Under the pieces are notes generated by a model. That model was not told where the DNA came from. It saw only the letters and a list, made by a program, of their open reading frames with translations, and did no database searches. Shown in pieces: positions 1-11,800 of a stretch of 64,000 nt of DNA (its first letter is position 1; every line of letters begins with the position of its first letter). Made by a program: the position numbers and the translations under genes. Origin of the DNA: Neocallimastix lanati (nom. inval.) (lineage: Eukaryota; Neocallimastigomycota; Neocallimastigomycetes; Neocallimastigales; Neocallimastigaceae); NCBI GenBank assembly GCA_016946835.1, contig JACVTC010000069.1, positions 1-64,000 on the forward strand, written 5' to 3'.

Positions 1-3000
1 CGATTCTTATGTTTTTGGAATTTTTCATGCTATTTTTTTCTTCCCTTCGATTGGCCCAATATTTACTTGCGTTCTTTACATTTTCAGCTGCTTCCATGGT
101 CCACCTATAATGTGAGATAAATTTTTCTAAAAGAATTTCATCTGAAGATTTATTCACTCCTTGTGTAGGTCTAGCAGCAATGTCGAAAGGCTGTTGATCC
201 TCACGACCATAAACTAATTCGAAGCTAGAATGTTTGGTTACAGAATTCTTTGTAGTTCTAAGGGCCCACAAGGCTGAAGGTAATACCTCATCCCAGTCTT
301 TATTTTCTTCACCAAGTAATCTCAATAATTTACCAATTTCTTTATTCCTATTTTCAACCAATCCATTACTTTCTGGGTGATAGGTAGTGGTAAATTTTAC
401 GTAAACATCATATAAGTCCAGGAATATTTTAGTCATATCCGATGTGAATTGAACGCCATTATCCGTTGTAATGACTTGAGGAACTCCATGTCTAGCGAAA
501 ACATTTATTAAAAACTTAATGATGTCCTTAGATGTAATATTTTCAGTAGGTTCAGCCTCCACCCACTTTGTGAAATAATCCACCGCAACAATGATATATT
601 GGTTTTTATTACCAGTTTTTATTAAGGGACCAATAATATCAAGTCCAAGATGAGTAAAAGGGCCTTCAACTTCTGTTGGAATGTTTTCGGTTGGTTCTGG
701 ATATGGCTGAGGGCGATTTAACTGACATTTTTCGCATTTTGAAATTATCCGTTTTATATCGTTGACCATATCATTCCAGTAGTAACTTTTTCTAAGTCTT
801 TGATATGTTTTATAATAACCTTCATGGCCAACATGATGTGCTTCGAGAATTAATTTTAGTTTTTCATTTGTTTCGGTAACAAGTTTTCTATAATTATTTC
901 CATCTATAAAATAATCTATACCATCAATCTTTGTAAATTTTTCTTCAATAAATTCTTTAATTACTTTAGAAAGTGAATCATTTTCATCATCTTTATTCGT
1001 TTTTATAGCTAATACCTTTTGTTCTTTATCGTTCTTCATTCTAGATAAAGCGTCGGCTACTACATTCTTTTTACCTTGCTCATAGCGAATATCCACTTTT
1101 AGCATACTTGCAGTCAAACACCATCTTGTTTGTCGTGCATTATTCGGTTCCTTATTATTAAATAAACCTAGTAGAGGTTTGTGATCTGTAAAAACTATGG
1201 TTCTAAAGGGGCTTCCCATAATATAAGGTTTTAATTTAGTAATACAATAATATAAAGCCGTTCCTTCCAAATCGGTTATTCCATAATTCTTTTCTGCTTT
1301 GGTTAAGCTACGGCTAATGAAATGAATCGGGTGTTCTATTTCCGATTCGTCTTTCTGCAATAAAACTCCACCAATACCTTCATATGATGCATCTGTTCGA
1401 ATAATGAATTCTTTGGAAAATCAGGATATTTTAAAATAGGAGCATTAATTAATTTTTCTTTTAATTTGGTAAAACTTTGTTTTTGTTCATTATTCCATTT
1501 ATATTTTACGCCTTTTCTTAATAGCTTACAAAGAGGAGCTGAGGTTTGAGCATATTCATTTATAAAGTTCCTATAATATCCTACAGCACCTAAGAATGAT
1601 CTTAACTCATGTATATTCGTGGGTTCTTTCCAGGCTTTAATTGCTTCAATTTTACTATTTTGAGGACTAAGACCCTTAGTAGAAATCTTGTGACCAAGAA
1701 CTTCAACTTCCGTTTGCATAAAGTGACATTTTTCAATATTAATTTTTAATTTATGTTCCTTGAAGATTGCTAATACTGCTTTATGTGTTGGATATGTTCT
1801 TCGACAGTTTTTGAATATATAAGTATATCATCAATAAAGTTGAAAACACATTTTCCGATTAAAGGAAATAAAATTCTATTCATTTCCCGTTGGAAGGTAG
1901 CCGGAGCTCCAGTTAATCCGAAAGGCATAACTTTGAATTGGTAGTTGCCAAATTTGGTTGTAAAACTGGTTATTTCAACACTTTCTTCGTCCATTAGGAT
2001 TTGATGGTAACCTGAGTATAGATCCATAGTAGTAAAGATTTTGGCACCATCTAAACTGTCAAATATCTCGTCAATATATGGAAGGGCATAAGAGTCTTTT
2101 TCGGTTAGATCATTCACCTTGCGGTAGTCCACACACAATCTCCATTTTCCATTAGCCTTTGGGACCACAACAACAGGTGAAGACCATTCTGAATAAGATG
2201 GTACAACTAGCTTTTTCTTAATAAGTTTAATTAGTTCTTCTTTAATAATATCCGATTTAAATTTGGTTACCCTGTAACATCTTTGTTTAACAGGTTTTGC
2301 GTTCGCTTTCAAGTTAATCTTATGAGGTGCTAAGTCTGACGGGGTTAATTCTTCAGAAGATGTCGCTATAATGTCCAAGTTTTCTTCAAGTAATTTTTAC
2401 TATTACATCTTTATAATCTTTACAAAGACTTGCTAAAAATTTTTTCATCATGGATATACTCTTGCGGGGATAGACCTTCAAGTTTCTTTAATTCATTAGT
2501 TGTGTCTTCATCTTCAAGTATTTTCCTTACTATACATACTAATTTTTCTTCTTCTTGGAAATTATTATTAATAGGAGCTATAACGTCGATTAGTCCTTGA
2601 GAATTAAATTGACATAAACTATATCTTATAGGATGGATAAAAAGATTGTGTTCTACTTGAGTTTGAAAATTAATCAACAAATCATAAAATGGGTCATCAT
2701 CATCAATTATACGAAAATCTACTATCATTTTATAATCATTAATCTTAACAGGTATTCGTACAATGATTCCTTCTGAATACTCATCATTCTTAGTCGCTAA
2801 ACGTATCCTTCCACGACTAATACCTACTTCTTCATAATTTCCAGGTAATTTCTCATAAAATTTTTTTGTGATAACATTGAGATTGCTACAAGAATCAATT
2901 AGTGCTTTACCAGGAATTTCATCTACTGTTACATCAACCATGGCAATATCTTCTTCTGAGGTTTCCTTACTTTTTGCTAATATAAGAGTGATCAATATTA

Positions 3001-3924
3001 TTTACCAAGGTAGCAGCAGCAATAGTATTGTTTAATGCACCTATTATTTTCTTTTCAGGTTTTTCTAATTTTAATCCTTGACTTACTTGACTTCTGACTT
3101 TTGGAGAAACATTGAGGAGCTGACCGAAACTAATATTACACTTGGTTTCATTCAAATCTTGTAAAACATTATATTCTTCCTGATCCTTACACATCTTGAT
3201 GTTCCTAAGCGTTCTACTAATTGTTGCTTTTTCTTTAGGCTCTTGAAAATCTATGAGCTTCTGTAATGTAATATTCTCATGACCTTCGTCATTAAGCTTT
3301 TCAGGAACTTCAATAACTTCCATTTCATTGATTTGTTTTGTTTTAATAATTTTATCGTTTCATTATCAATTAATTTATTTAATCGTTGATGCATTTTATC
3401 ACTAGTAGTACTGATGCTATTTCTTTGTTTTGAAGAATCCAGACTTTGCTTTTCTCTTATAGTAATATTATCCTCCCTTTCCTTCCTTTTTCCCTTGTTA
3501 TTTCCAAAGTTAGCTCTTTCTTTATTCCGAATTTGTTTTTCTTTGGCTTTCTCAATATTTATATTAGGCTGCGCCATTATCGAAGGATGTAGTTGATTTT
3601 TATTTTTAACAATTATTCTATTTTCTATTTCCTTCTCTTTTATCTTTCTTATTGCAGGAGTTGTTATAGGGGTAGGATTATCTTTGAGACTTTTACGTTG
3701 TCTCTTTTCATTATTTTCACTAGTTTCATCGTTAGTCGTCAACTTCCTTTTTGTCGCACTAACTATAAATTCTACATCATTCTCATTATCGGATTCTTTG
3801 TGAGTTTCATTAGTATAGGAAGCATCTTCTTTTTCTTCCTTATTATAATCATTTGTACTACTAGGAATGGATTTGTATTGTAATGAAGCTATTTTATTTT
3901 TATAGGGAGTGCTTCCTCTCCCTT
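1..3924 (-). pseudogene. pol: Element A pol region (protease-RT-RNase H-integrase), broken
   Basis: Read on the minus strand, the region follows gag directly and encodes a basic spacer, a retropepsin-like stretch (ALIDSCSNL near 2890), RT (RLCVDYRKVN, FTTMDLYSGYHQI, FIDDILIYS between 1830 and 2150), RNase H (about 1100-1450) and an integrase with zinc-binding and DDE parts (about 100-830). Every domain has a close counterpart in element B. The order protease-RT-RNase H-integrase defines Ty3/gypsy. Several interruptions show that it is a fossil. It is truncated by the window edge, so the true 3' end is not visible. Confidence 0.9.
3904..3923 (-). promoter_or_regulatory. Gag-pol read-through hairpin (element A)
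   Basis: Just downstream of the gag stop codon (TAA at 3925-3927, minus strand) is a hairpin with a 6-bp stem (AGGGAG/CTCCCT) and an 8-nt loop. The pol frame continues in the same frame as gag beyond the stop. Element B has the same layout with a slightly different hairpin. Stop-codon read-through helped by a 3' RNA structure is a known way for retroelements to make Gag-Pol; its use here is inference. Confidence 0.55.
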
Positions 3925-4857
3925 TTAGTGGTTTAAAGATTTTCCACTATATAACCGTTTCTTATTTTCTTGAATAATTGCATTTAACTTAGGACAATTA
4001 TACTGCAAATGTCCTGGATCGCTACAATAAAAACAGGCTTTAATGGTAAGATTTTTCATTTTTTTTGTTAAGTCCTCCAATTCGTAATCTTTATTTCTTT
4101 TTGGGCTTCTAACTTCATAATTCTCTCTTACTACCTTTCTGTTGTTTTGATAATTATTCCTGATATTTATTCTTGGGTTGGCAATTTCAGTTGAGTACTC
4201 TTTTGAGGGTCTCAAATTCATTACTCTATCAACTTTTTCGGCAATGTCAAACGCCCGATTTAAAGAAATGTCATCCTTAAGGGAGACCTTTTTCCAAGCT
4301 TCTTCATTGTTCCTAAGAGCATCAATATAATCGAGAACACTGACTCGCTTCTTTCTTTTCTTATCTAATTTCAAATATATGGATCGGAAACGAGTATTAA
4401 AGTCTTTTACTCGCTCATTTCTTTTAATTCTTAAAGCACGGAGCTCACGAAGTAACATATTCTGGTCTTCTTTAAGACCATAAAAAGTTTCTATTGCTTC
4501 TACAATTTCCTTTAAGGAAGGATATTCATCTTTTTTCTTTTCTTCTGAATCAGATTCTTCTTCTTCTTCGTCCTCACTTTCTGATTCAGAATCGGTACTG
4601 TAACTTTCAATTAAATCCTGGATAACTTCGCGAGGCTCTCCAGTAGACGTGAGTAAGCAGGCGGTAAAAATCTTTTTGGGATCAGTAACTTCCTCAAGTT
4701 TTATCCATAATCGGATTTCTGATTCCCAAGATTTGATATCGAGATTTTCCTTTGAAATTTTCTCGATATCTTTTAATTCCTTTTTTAATTCTTTAAAATT
4801 GATTTTATTTTCAGCCATTTGAAAATTTAAAAATGGTATTAATGCTATGATATCCAA
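3925..4857 (-). CDS. gag: Element A Gag (nucleocapsid CCHC), 310 aa
   Basis: An uninterrupted Gag-like frame. It has an acidic middle (about residues 85-115, rich in Ser/Glu/Asp), a capsid-like helical region with the motif LLRELRALRIKRNERVKDF, then a zinc knuckle CFYCSDPGHLQYNC (CX2CX4HX4C) near the C-terminus. It aligns along its length with the element B Gag (12846-13763). Family role: packaging of element RNA in virus-like particles. Its stop codon is followed in the same frame by pol and by a hairpin. The start used is the first Met; a second Met (MAENKINFKELKK) some 13 codons downstream aligns better with the start of homology. Confidence 0.85.
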   Translation of the reverse strand: MDIIALIPFLNFQMAENKINFKELKKELKDIEKISKENLDIKSWESEIRLWIKLEEVTDPKKIFTACLLTSTGEPREVIQDLIESYSTDSESESEDEEEEESDSEEKKKDEYPSLKEIVEAIETFYGLKEDQNMLLRELRALRIKRNERVKDFNTRFRSIYLKLDKKRKKRVSVLDYIDALRNNEEAWKKVSLKDDISLNRAFDIAEKVDRVMNLRPSKEYSTEIANPRINIRNNYQNNRKVVRENYEVRSPKRNKDYELEDLTKKMKNLTIKACFYCSDPGHLQYNCPKLNAIIQENKKRLYSGKSLNH

Positions 4858-4937
4858 TTTAAAAATATGTTTACTTTAAAAATATATTTAATAACAAAAA
4901 AAAAAATAAATTTATCTTTGTTTTATAATAATATAAT

Positions 4938-5112
4938 TATGGACTCAGAAAACCCTCTGACAATCCAATTCTTTATTCCAATAATAATTCAGACTCAGAA
5001 TCTCTCTCTGAAAATCTGATAAATTAATTCAGACTCGAAAACACCCTTCGAAAATCTGAAACTAAAAAAAAAATAAATTCAGACTCAAAAACGCAATTTG
5101 AAAATCTGAAGC
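4938..5112. repeat. Short tandem array of hairpin units
   Basis: Three to four imperfect units of roughly 45-55 bp, each starting near TTCAGACTC and ending near GAAAATCTGA. Within a unit CAGA and TCTG can pair, giving a small hairpin each time. The array lies directly upstream of gag of element A. It is absent from element B at the same place. Function unknown; it may be leader RNA structure or a decayed insert. Confidence 0.5.
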
Positions 5113-6082
5113 TTTTTATTATGAATTTTAATGTTTATTATATTCTCTTAAGCATTAATACACAAAATATGTATATCTTAATCTTTTTTTTTTAAATTTA
5201 TTTGTAGTAATAACTTCTTTATTTAATTTTATTTAATATATTTATTTCCTTTATTAAAATAATTAATATAACATAAAGCAAATTGTATAAATACTTAAAT
5301 AATAATAATAATGTATATTTATTTTTATTTTTATTTCTTTTTTATTATTCTATTAATTCTTTGTTATAACATTTAATGAAATATTAAATAAAAAGTTAAA
5401 ATACAAGCCAAACTATATAGTGTTGAACCATCAAATATATAGCTTGTTAACCCTTCTTACAATAAGTCCCCTTAGCTCTTTATTGATAAGTTGATAATGT
5501 CGATTGTTAATTATTAAGAAACTTAATAAAAAGAAGGTAGCAATATTAAATTCTTTTTAATTTGGCTAACTTATTGTTAGTAATAAAGAAGATAATAACG
5601 TATCCTTCCCAGTATCAACAAGATCAAAACAATAAAGTATTATGTGTGGGTGTTCAACTATCCCGCGTAGAGAGTTGTAAGACAGCTTATTTATATTTTT
5701 CTTTTTAATTAAAATTTAATTAATTATATAACGAATAATAGAAAATTTAACACACAAAAAAAAAAATTTCAATTATAAAAATTTCGAAAAAAAAAAAAAA
5801 TTTAATTATATAAAATCATAAAAATAATACACTTATTTGAAAAATAATAATAATAATCTAATTTTATATATTCTATATATATATATTGTACATGTATATA
5901 TTAAAAAAAATAAAATAAACTGATAAACATAAAAAAAATTACAATTTATTATTTAGAATTATTAATATAAAAAAAAAATTTATTTATAAAATTTATTCTT
6001 ATTTAAAAAAAAAAATTAAAAATTTGTACTACAAAAAAAAAAAAATTTTTTTGCTTATTATTTTAATATTTATCATTAATTA

Positions 6083-6135
<53 letters not shown>

Positions 6136-6180
6136 TATATAAATCTATATCTATGATAATACTATTGGTTAAAAAAAAAA

Positions 6181-6235
<55 letters not shown>

Positions 6236-6440
6236 TTGTTCTACACTAAAGAAAAATTTAATTTATTATTTATTAAAAAAAATTTATTAATGAAATATTT
6301 ATTATTTTAATAAAAGGAAAAAAAATATATATATATTTTTATTTTATTGCAAAAATAATAATAATAATAATAATAATAATAGGCGAACAAATTTATAAAA
6401 GCCTAAAATAAAAATAAAAAAAAAAACTATATATTTTAAC

Positions 6441-6660
6441 GTCACTTCGCAAGAATGACCAGGGTTTTATCAGGGATCGAACCTGACCCACCTCTTATTT
6501 TCTGCGCGAGTGAACAAACTATCACCTGTTGAAGTGTGTAGTTGCCTTCAGCGTGAAGGTTTTATAGTTCTAGGGCGTATTTGCCTAATTGTCAAGGATT
6601 TGTTCCTTGAGATACTCGCGTTTACAATCTACAAAACCTTGCAAAATTGTAAATAAGAGT
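6441..6660 (-). repeat. tRNA-like / SINE-like segment
   Basis: On the minus strand a good B-box (GGTTCGATCCC, 6472-6482) sits in a perfect 5-bp T-arm (TCAGG/CCTGA). About 42 bases upstream is an A-box-like stretch (GTGATAGTTTGT). The spacing fits tRNA geometry, but no acceptor stem can be formed, so this is not a working tRNA. Upstream lie two near-perfect hairpins (CCTTCA/TGAAGG at 6545-6559 and TCAAGGA/TCCTTGA at about 6590-6608). A tRNA-derived SINE or old tRNA relic is the likely reading. Confidence 0.45.
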
Positions 6661-6815
6661 TTATGAAATTAATATCCTGCAAGCTAACACTGTCTTACTC
6701 GAATATTAACTTCGTAAATTTGTTAACTTTTTATTATTTTTTTTTTTTTTATTATTATTTTTTATTTTATAATCTATAATTAAATAAAGTTACTACAAAA
6801 ACTAAAGTTTTCCAA

Positions 6816-6819
<4 letters not shown>

Positions 6820-6887
<68 letters not shown>
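6820..6887. repeat. Poly-T run of about 68 bases
   Basis: An uninterrupted T tract, the longest homopolymer in the window. Others of 25-45 bases occur at about 6090, 6186, 24842, 27901, 29538, 33550, 33664, 38367, 39556, 42550 and 44338. Runs of this kind are typical of very A+T-rich fungal and protist genomes, and their exact lengths are prone to sequencing error. Confidence 0.9.
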
Positions 6888-6889
<2 letters not shown>

Positions 6890-6956
6890 TATTATAACTT
6901 TTATTATTATTAATATTAATATTAAATTATTAATTATTATTATTTAACAAAACTTA

Positions 6957-7130
6957 TGGATAATCTGATAGTATACCCTGTCTGACGTGCAGCTTGCCTC
7001 TTCACGGCGTCATGCCACGCGGGTACCACGGCTACTGTATTCAATATAAAATACAACAGTCCAGAGCCTACTAGCCCAATTACTATGTAGGTTAAACTTA
7101 GCCCGGAAATCTATATCCAAGGCTTTGTTA
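6957..7130 (-). ncRNA. Conserved structured leader block, element A
   Basis: A ~170-bp block of near-normal base composition inside very A+T-rich DNA. It is strongly conserved with 13925-14090 in element B although the DNA on either side is not. It lies between primer site and gag. A central hairpin (7032-7040 with 7051-7059) keeps pairing in B through compensatory changes when read on the minus (sense) strand. A packaging, dimerisation or translation-control signal of the element RNA is the likely role. Confidence 0.6.
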
Positions 7131-7174
7131 AATAATTTAATTAATAAATAATATTAAATTTTATTTTTCTAATA

Positions 7175-7193
7175 ATCCCCGATATCTCCACCA
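7175..7193 (-). promoter_or_regulatory. Primer-binding site, element A
   Basis: On the minus strand TGGTGGAGATATCGGGG begins 7 bases after the end of the 5' LTR. It starts with TGG, as expected for pairing with a tRNA 3' CCA end. The same sequence occurs in B and the core TGGTGGAGA also in C. I cannot name the tRNA. Confidence 0.75.
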
Positions 7194-7200
7194 TAAATTA

Positions 7201-8040
7201 TGTTATGGTTCGGGTTTTATTAGAATTTTATTTAATTATTTATTTTTAATATTTTTTCTGTCTACATTTTAATTATTGAAAAACTTCACTTATTTATACT
7301 TTTTGAAAAAAAATAAATATGTAAAGCCTTTCTACATTTTATTATCATATTTAAAAAAAAATATTTACTATTACTAATTACTTAAAATTTTATATTAATT
7401 TAAATTAACTAATTCATAAGTATTTTTATTTTAATAAATTTTGTTTACATAATTTTATATTATTTTTCATATACTAAAACTAAATTATTTAATATATACG
7501 AAAAGTAACAAACAAAATTTAAAAAGATTTTACAGAAAAATAAAGTTATTTTAATCAAGAATGTTAATATAATATTCTTATATTTTATATAAAATAAATT
7601 TAAAAACTATAATATATTTAATATTTATTATTAATCAATTAAGATTTGATTTTATTTGTGGGGAATAAAAATATAAAATAATCAATTTAAAAATAAAATA
7701 AAATACTAAAAAGAATACAAGTTTAATATTGATACAATATAATAATAATATAATAATATATTTGAAAATAAAAATAAAATATTAATATTGATAATAAACA
7801 CTTTAATAAAATAATAAAATTTAAGGTTAAATTATAGATATTGATATTAATAATAAAAATATAAAATTATTGATAATATTTTAGAAACTTTTAATAAAAA
7901 TATAAAAAAAATAAATATATTTAGAAAATATTTTAGTATAGAAAATATAGTAAAGTAATATTAAGTAAAGAATAATATAATGGATTCTAAAGTAAGTTGA
8001 AATTCTAATTAATAATCCATTATATGTTCGTTCTTTACCA
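7201..8040 (-). repeat. 5' LTR of element A (about 840 bp)
   Basis: In element orientation it begins TGGTAAAGAACGAAC and ends ATAACA, seven bases before the primer site. Outer-end bases align with the LTR start of element B, and the motif TGTAAAGCCT is shared inside, so the two LTRs are related but diverged. It contains a 12-bp inverted repeat (7975-7986 with 8014-8025). Its partner LTR lies beyond the window. Confidence 0.75.
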
Positions 8041-8044
8041 TTAA

Positions 8045-8832
8045 TGGTATGGTTCATATAATTTTAGGAATATAATAATAATTAACACAAATAATAAAAT
8101 TACAATAAAAAAAAATAATTTGTTTTAAAATCAATATTTATTTATTTAAATTTATAAAAGAAAAATAATAATATAATTATTTATTTAATAAAAAGAAAGT
8201 TATTCATTATATTTTATTTCACTAAAATTACATGTATTTATATTTTTTTATCAAATTAAAATTTGTAAAGCCTAACTATTTTTTTAATAAACTAATTACT
8301 AATTATTTTTATAAATAAAACATTTAAATTGAAATTGAATTATTATTTTAGTTAATAATATTATTGTTATAAATAGTAGTTATATATTATTGAATTATTA
8401 ATTATTTAATAATAGTTTAATACTAATATATATAAAATAAAAATAAAGAGATTATACAGAATATTTTATTGTGGTTTAGTTAAATTTAGTAATTAAAAAT
8501 AAATTTAAATTGATAACGAAAATTTTAATAACTAATTAAATAGATTTGATTATTTTCAATATAACATAATACAAAAGAAATATAATATTAATATATTAAG
8601 TGGGCAAGGACAATATTCTTGGCTAAAGATTTTTAATACATTATAATGGAATCGGATCGATAATTCAAAAAGGAATTATAAGTTAATTAGTGATTTATTA
8701 ACTTAAGATTTCTATTTAGTAATATTTGAAGAATATTGGAAAGTTCCAATTATATAGAATAGAATAATCTATAAGGTTAGAATAATTTATATTATTCTAG
8801 CACAATTAGTATTATTTGTTCATTCTGTATTA
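8045..8832 (-). repeat. 3' LTR of element B (788 bp)
   Basis: Identical by eye to 14275-15062. In element orientation it begins TAATACAGAATG, right after the purine tract, and ends ATACCA. LTRs carry promoter and polyadenylation signals in this class; none can be assigned with confidence in such A+T-rich DNA. Confidence 0.93.
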
Positions 8833-8845
8833 AGATGCCCCCGCT
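8833..8845 (-). promoter_or_regulatory. Polypurine tract, element B
   Basis: Minus-strand AGCGGGGGCATCT abuts the 3' LTR, the expected place for the primer of plus-strand DNA synthesis. Element C has AGTGGGGGCATCT at the same place. Confidence 0.8.
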
Positions 8846-8855
8846 AAGACTCAAG

Positions 8856-11800
8856 CTAGGTAGAAGCTGAGTTAAACTTGACAATATTTTTCAAATGAAC
8901 ATTACGATTCATTTGTATATTAGTAGCAGGATCAGCTAAAGTGACTGTATTGAATTGTTTCTTTACCACTTTCATAGGTCCAACAAAGTAAGGTTCTAAT
9001 TTAGTTCGATTAAAGTTTCTTACTAGTACTAAATCACCTGGTTTTATTCTTTTAGCTTGATTCATACTGGTCTTTTCTTCTCTCCTAGTAGCCCAATACT
9101 TCGAAGCATTTTTGATATTAGATGCGGCCTCCGTTACCCATTGGTAGTGTGATACAAATTTTTCCAGTAGAATTTCGTCAGAAGACTTATTTATACCCTT
9201 AGTTGGTCTGGCAGCAATGTCAAAAGGTTGTTGGTCCTCCCTTCCATAAACTAATTCAAAACTTGAATGGTTGGTGATTGAGTTTTTAGTAGTTCTTAAA
9301 GCCCAAAGTGCAGATGGTAAAATTTCATCCCATTCTTTGTGTTGTTGTCCTAGTAATCGTAATAATTTTCCAATTTCTTTATTACGATTCTCAACTAAAC
9401 CATTGCTTTCAGGATGATATGGAGTGATAAATTTAACATATACATCATATAAATCAAGGAAGATTTTTGTCATATCTGATGTAAATTGTGTTCCATTATC
9501 AGTAGTGATAATTTGAGGTACACCGTGTCGAGCAAATACATTAATTAAAAATTTTATCACATCCTGAGAAGTAACATTTTCAGTGGGCTCTGCCTCAACC
9601 CATTTAGTAAAATAATCAACCACAACGATTATATATTGATTATTATTTCTGGTTTTACTTAGAGGTCCTATAATGTCCAATCCTAAGTGTGTAAATGGTC
9701 CTTCCACTTCAGTTGGTTTATCTTCTGTTGGTTCAGGGTATGGTTGAGATTTATTTAATTGACATTTTTCACATTTACCTATAATTCGCTTAATGTCATT
9801 AACCATATTGTTCCAATAGTAGCTCTTTTTCAAACGTTGATATGTCTTGTAATAGCCTTCGTGTCCTATACTGTGCGCTTGAAAAATTAATTGAAGTTTT
9901 TCTTTTGTATCTGTAACTAATTTTCTATAATTATTGCCATCAACAAAGTAGTCCACACCATCAATTGTCGTAAATTTTTCTTCAATAAATTCCTTAATGG
10001 TTCTTGAAAGCAGGTTTTCATCTTGTTCTTTGATAATTTGTGTTGTTAAGATAACTTTTTCTTTTTCATTTTTCATTCTTGATAAAGCGTCTGCAACAAC
10101 ATTATTCTTCCCAGCTTCATATCGTAAATCAATTCCTAACATACTGACAGTCAAACACTATCTTGTATGGCGAGAGTTTTGTGGTTCCTTATTTTTAAGT
10201 AATCCGATTAAGGGTCTATGGTCTGTATATACTATAGTTTGCTTAGGATTTCCCATAATATAAGATTTTAATTTATTAATACAGTAAATTAGAGCGGCAC
10301 CTTCTAGATCCGTAATTCCATAATTCTTTTCCGATTTAGATAAACTTCTACTAATATAATGAACCGGATGCTCCTTTCCAGTTTCATCATCCTTTTGTAA
10401 AAGCACACCGCCTATTCCATCATAGGAAGCATCTGTTCTTATAATAAATTCTCTATCAAATCTAGGAAATCTTAATATTGGGGCATTGATTAATCTTTCC
10501 TTAAGAATTTTAAAACTTTCTTCTTGTTCCTTTTTCCATTCAAACTTAATACCTTTTCTTAATAGAGTGCAGAGAGGAGCAGTAACTTTTGCAAAGTCCT
10601 TAATAAAATTTCTATAATATCCAATGGCTCCTAAAAATGATCGAAGTTCATGAATGTTAGAGGGAGCCTTCCATTCTTTAATAGCTTCAACTTTGTTTTC
10701 CAATGGACTTAAACCTTCTGAGGATACTTTATGTCCAAGTACTTCTACTTCAGTTTGCATGAAAGAACACTTTTCGATATTGATTTTTAACTTATGTTCC
10801 TTGAATATTTCTAAGACTTGTTTAAGATGTTCTAGGTGTTCTTCTTCAGTTCTTGAGTAGATTAAAATATCATCTATAAAGTTATAGACGCATTTTCCTA
10901 TTAAGGGAAATAGTATACGGTTCATTTCTCTTTGGAATGTAGCTGGAGCACCTGTTAAACCGAAGGGCATTACCTTGAATTGGTAGTTTCCGAACTTAGT
11001 TGTAAAGGTAGTGATTTCAACACTATCATCATCCATTAATATTTGATGATAACCGGAATAAAGATCTAATGTTGAGAAGATTTTTGCTCCATCTAAGCTA
11101 TCAAAAATTTCCTCAATATTTGGTAAAGAATAAGAATCCTTCTTAGTTGCTTCATTTACTTTCCTATAGTCAATACACAGGCGCCATTTACCGTTCTTTT
11201 TAGGCACAAGTACTACTGGTGATGACCATTCTGAACATGAAGGTTCAATTAATCGTTTATATATGAGTTTGGTTAATTCTTCTTTTAAGATATCTGTTTT
11301 TAATTTACTAAGTCGATAAAATTTTTGTTTAATAGGTTTAACTCCTTCCTTAAGAATAATTTTGTGTGGTGATAAATCTGAAGGTGTTAATTCTTCAGAA
11401 GAAGTTGCAATTATATCAATATATTCTTCAAGTAATTTAGTAATAGCTTCTCTATAATTTGAATTAATTGTACTTTGAAAAACTGTGTCATATATATATT
11501 TTATGGGTGGTAATCCTTCAATCGTTTTCAATTGTTGCTTAGCTTCTTGGTGATTCAATGCTTTGATTACACATAATAATTTTTCTTCGTCATCATATTC
11601 ATTATTAATAGGTGTAATTTCTTCAATTAAACCTTGATCATTAAATCGACAAAGACTATATCTAATTGGATGTATAAATAACTGGTTATCAATTTGAGTT
11701 TTGAGGTTGATTAATATATCATAGAATGGATCCTCCTTGTCTATAATTCTACACGTAACAAGTAGTTCTAGTTCATTAATTTTTACGGGAACTTTGATTA

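Larger units (their letters stand above)
4858..6956 (-). other. Long A+T-rich leader of element A, with probable inserts
   Basis: No gene is seen. In element B the equivalent gap between gag and the conserved leader block is only ~160 bp, so about 1.9 kb here is extra. It includes a short hairpin array (4938-5112), a less A+T-rich patch at about 5405-5695 without coding capacity, long poly-T runs (about 6090-6132 and 6186-6229) and a tRNA-like stretch with hairpins (6441-6660). The whole looks like an old leader expanded by insertions and homopolymer growth. Confidence 0.6.
1..8040 (-). mobile_element. Ty3/gypsy LTR element A (partial, broken)
   Basis: Minus-strand element running off the left edge of the window. 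Parts in element order: 5' LTR (7201-8040), primer site (7175-7193), very long leader (4858-7174), gag (3925-4857) and pol (3924 to 1: protease-like, RT, RNase H, integrase). Its pol aligns throughout with element B (8856-12845), so the two are related families. The 3' LTR lies outside the window, so age cannot be read from LTR divergence; the state of pol shows that it is an old, inactive copy with several breaks. The leader is about 1.9 kb longer than that of B and contains extra, probably inserted, material. Confidence 0.9.

Noticed and set aside
3414-3883. Two plus-strand open frames with hydrophobic text
   Set aside because: They are antisense shadows of the pol region of element A.
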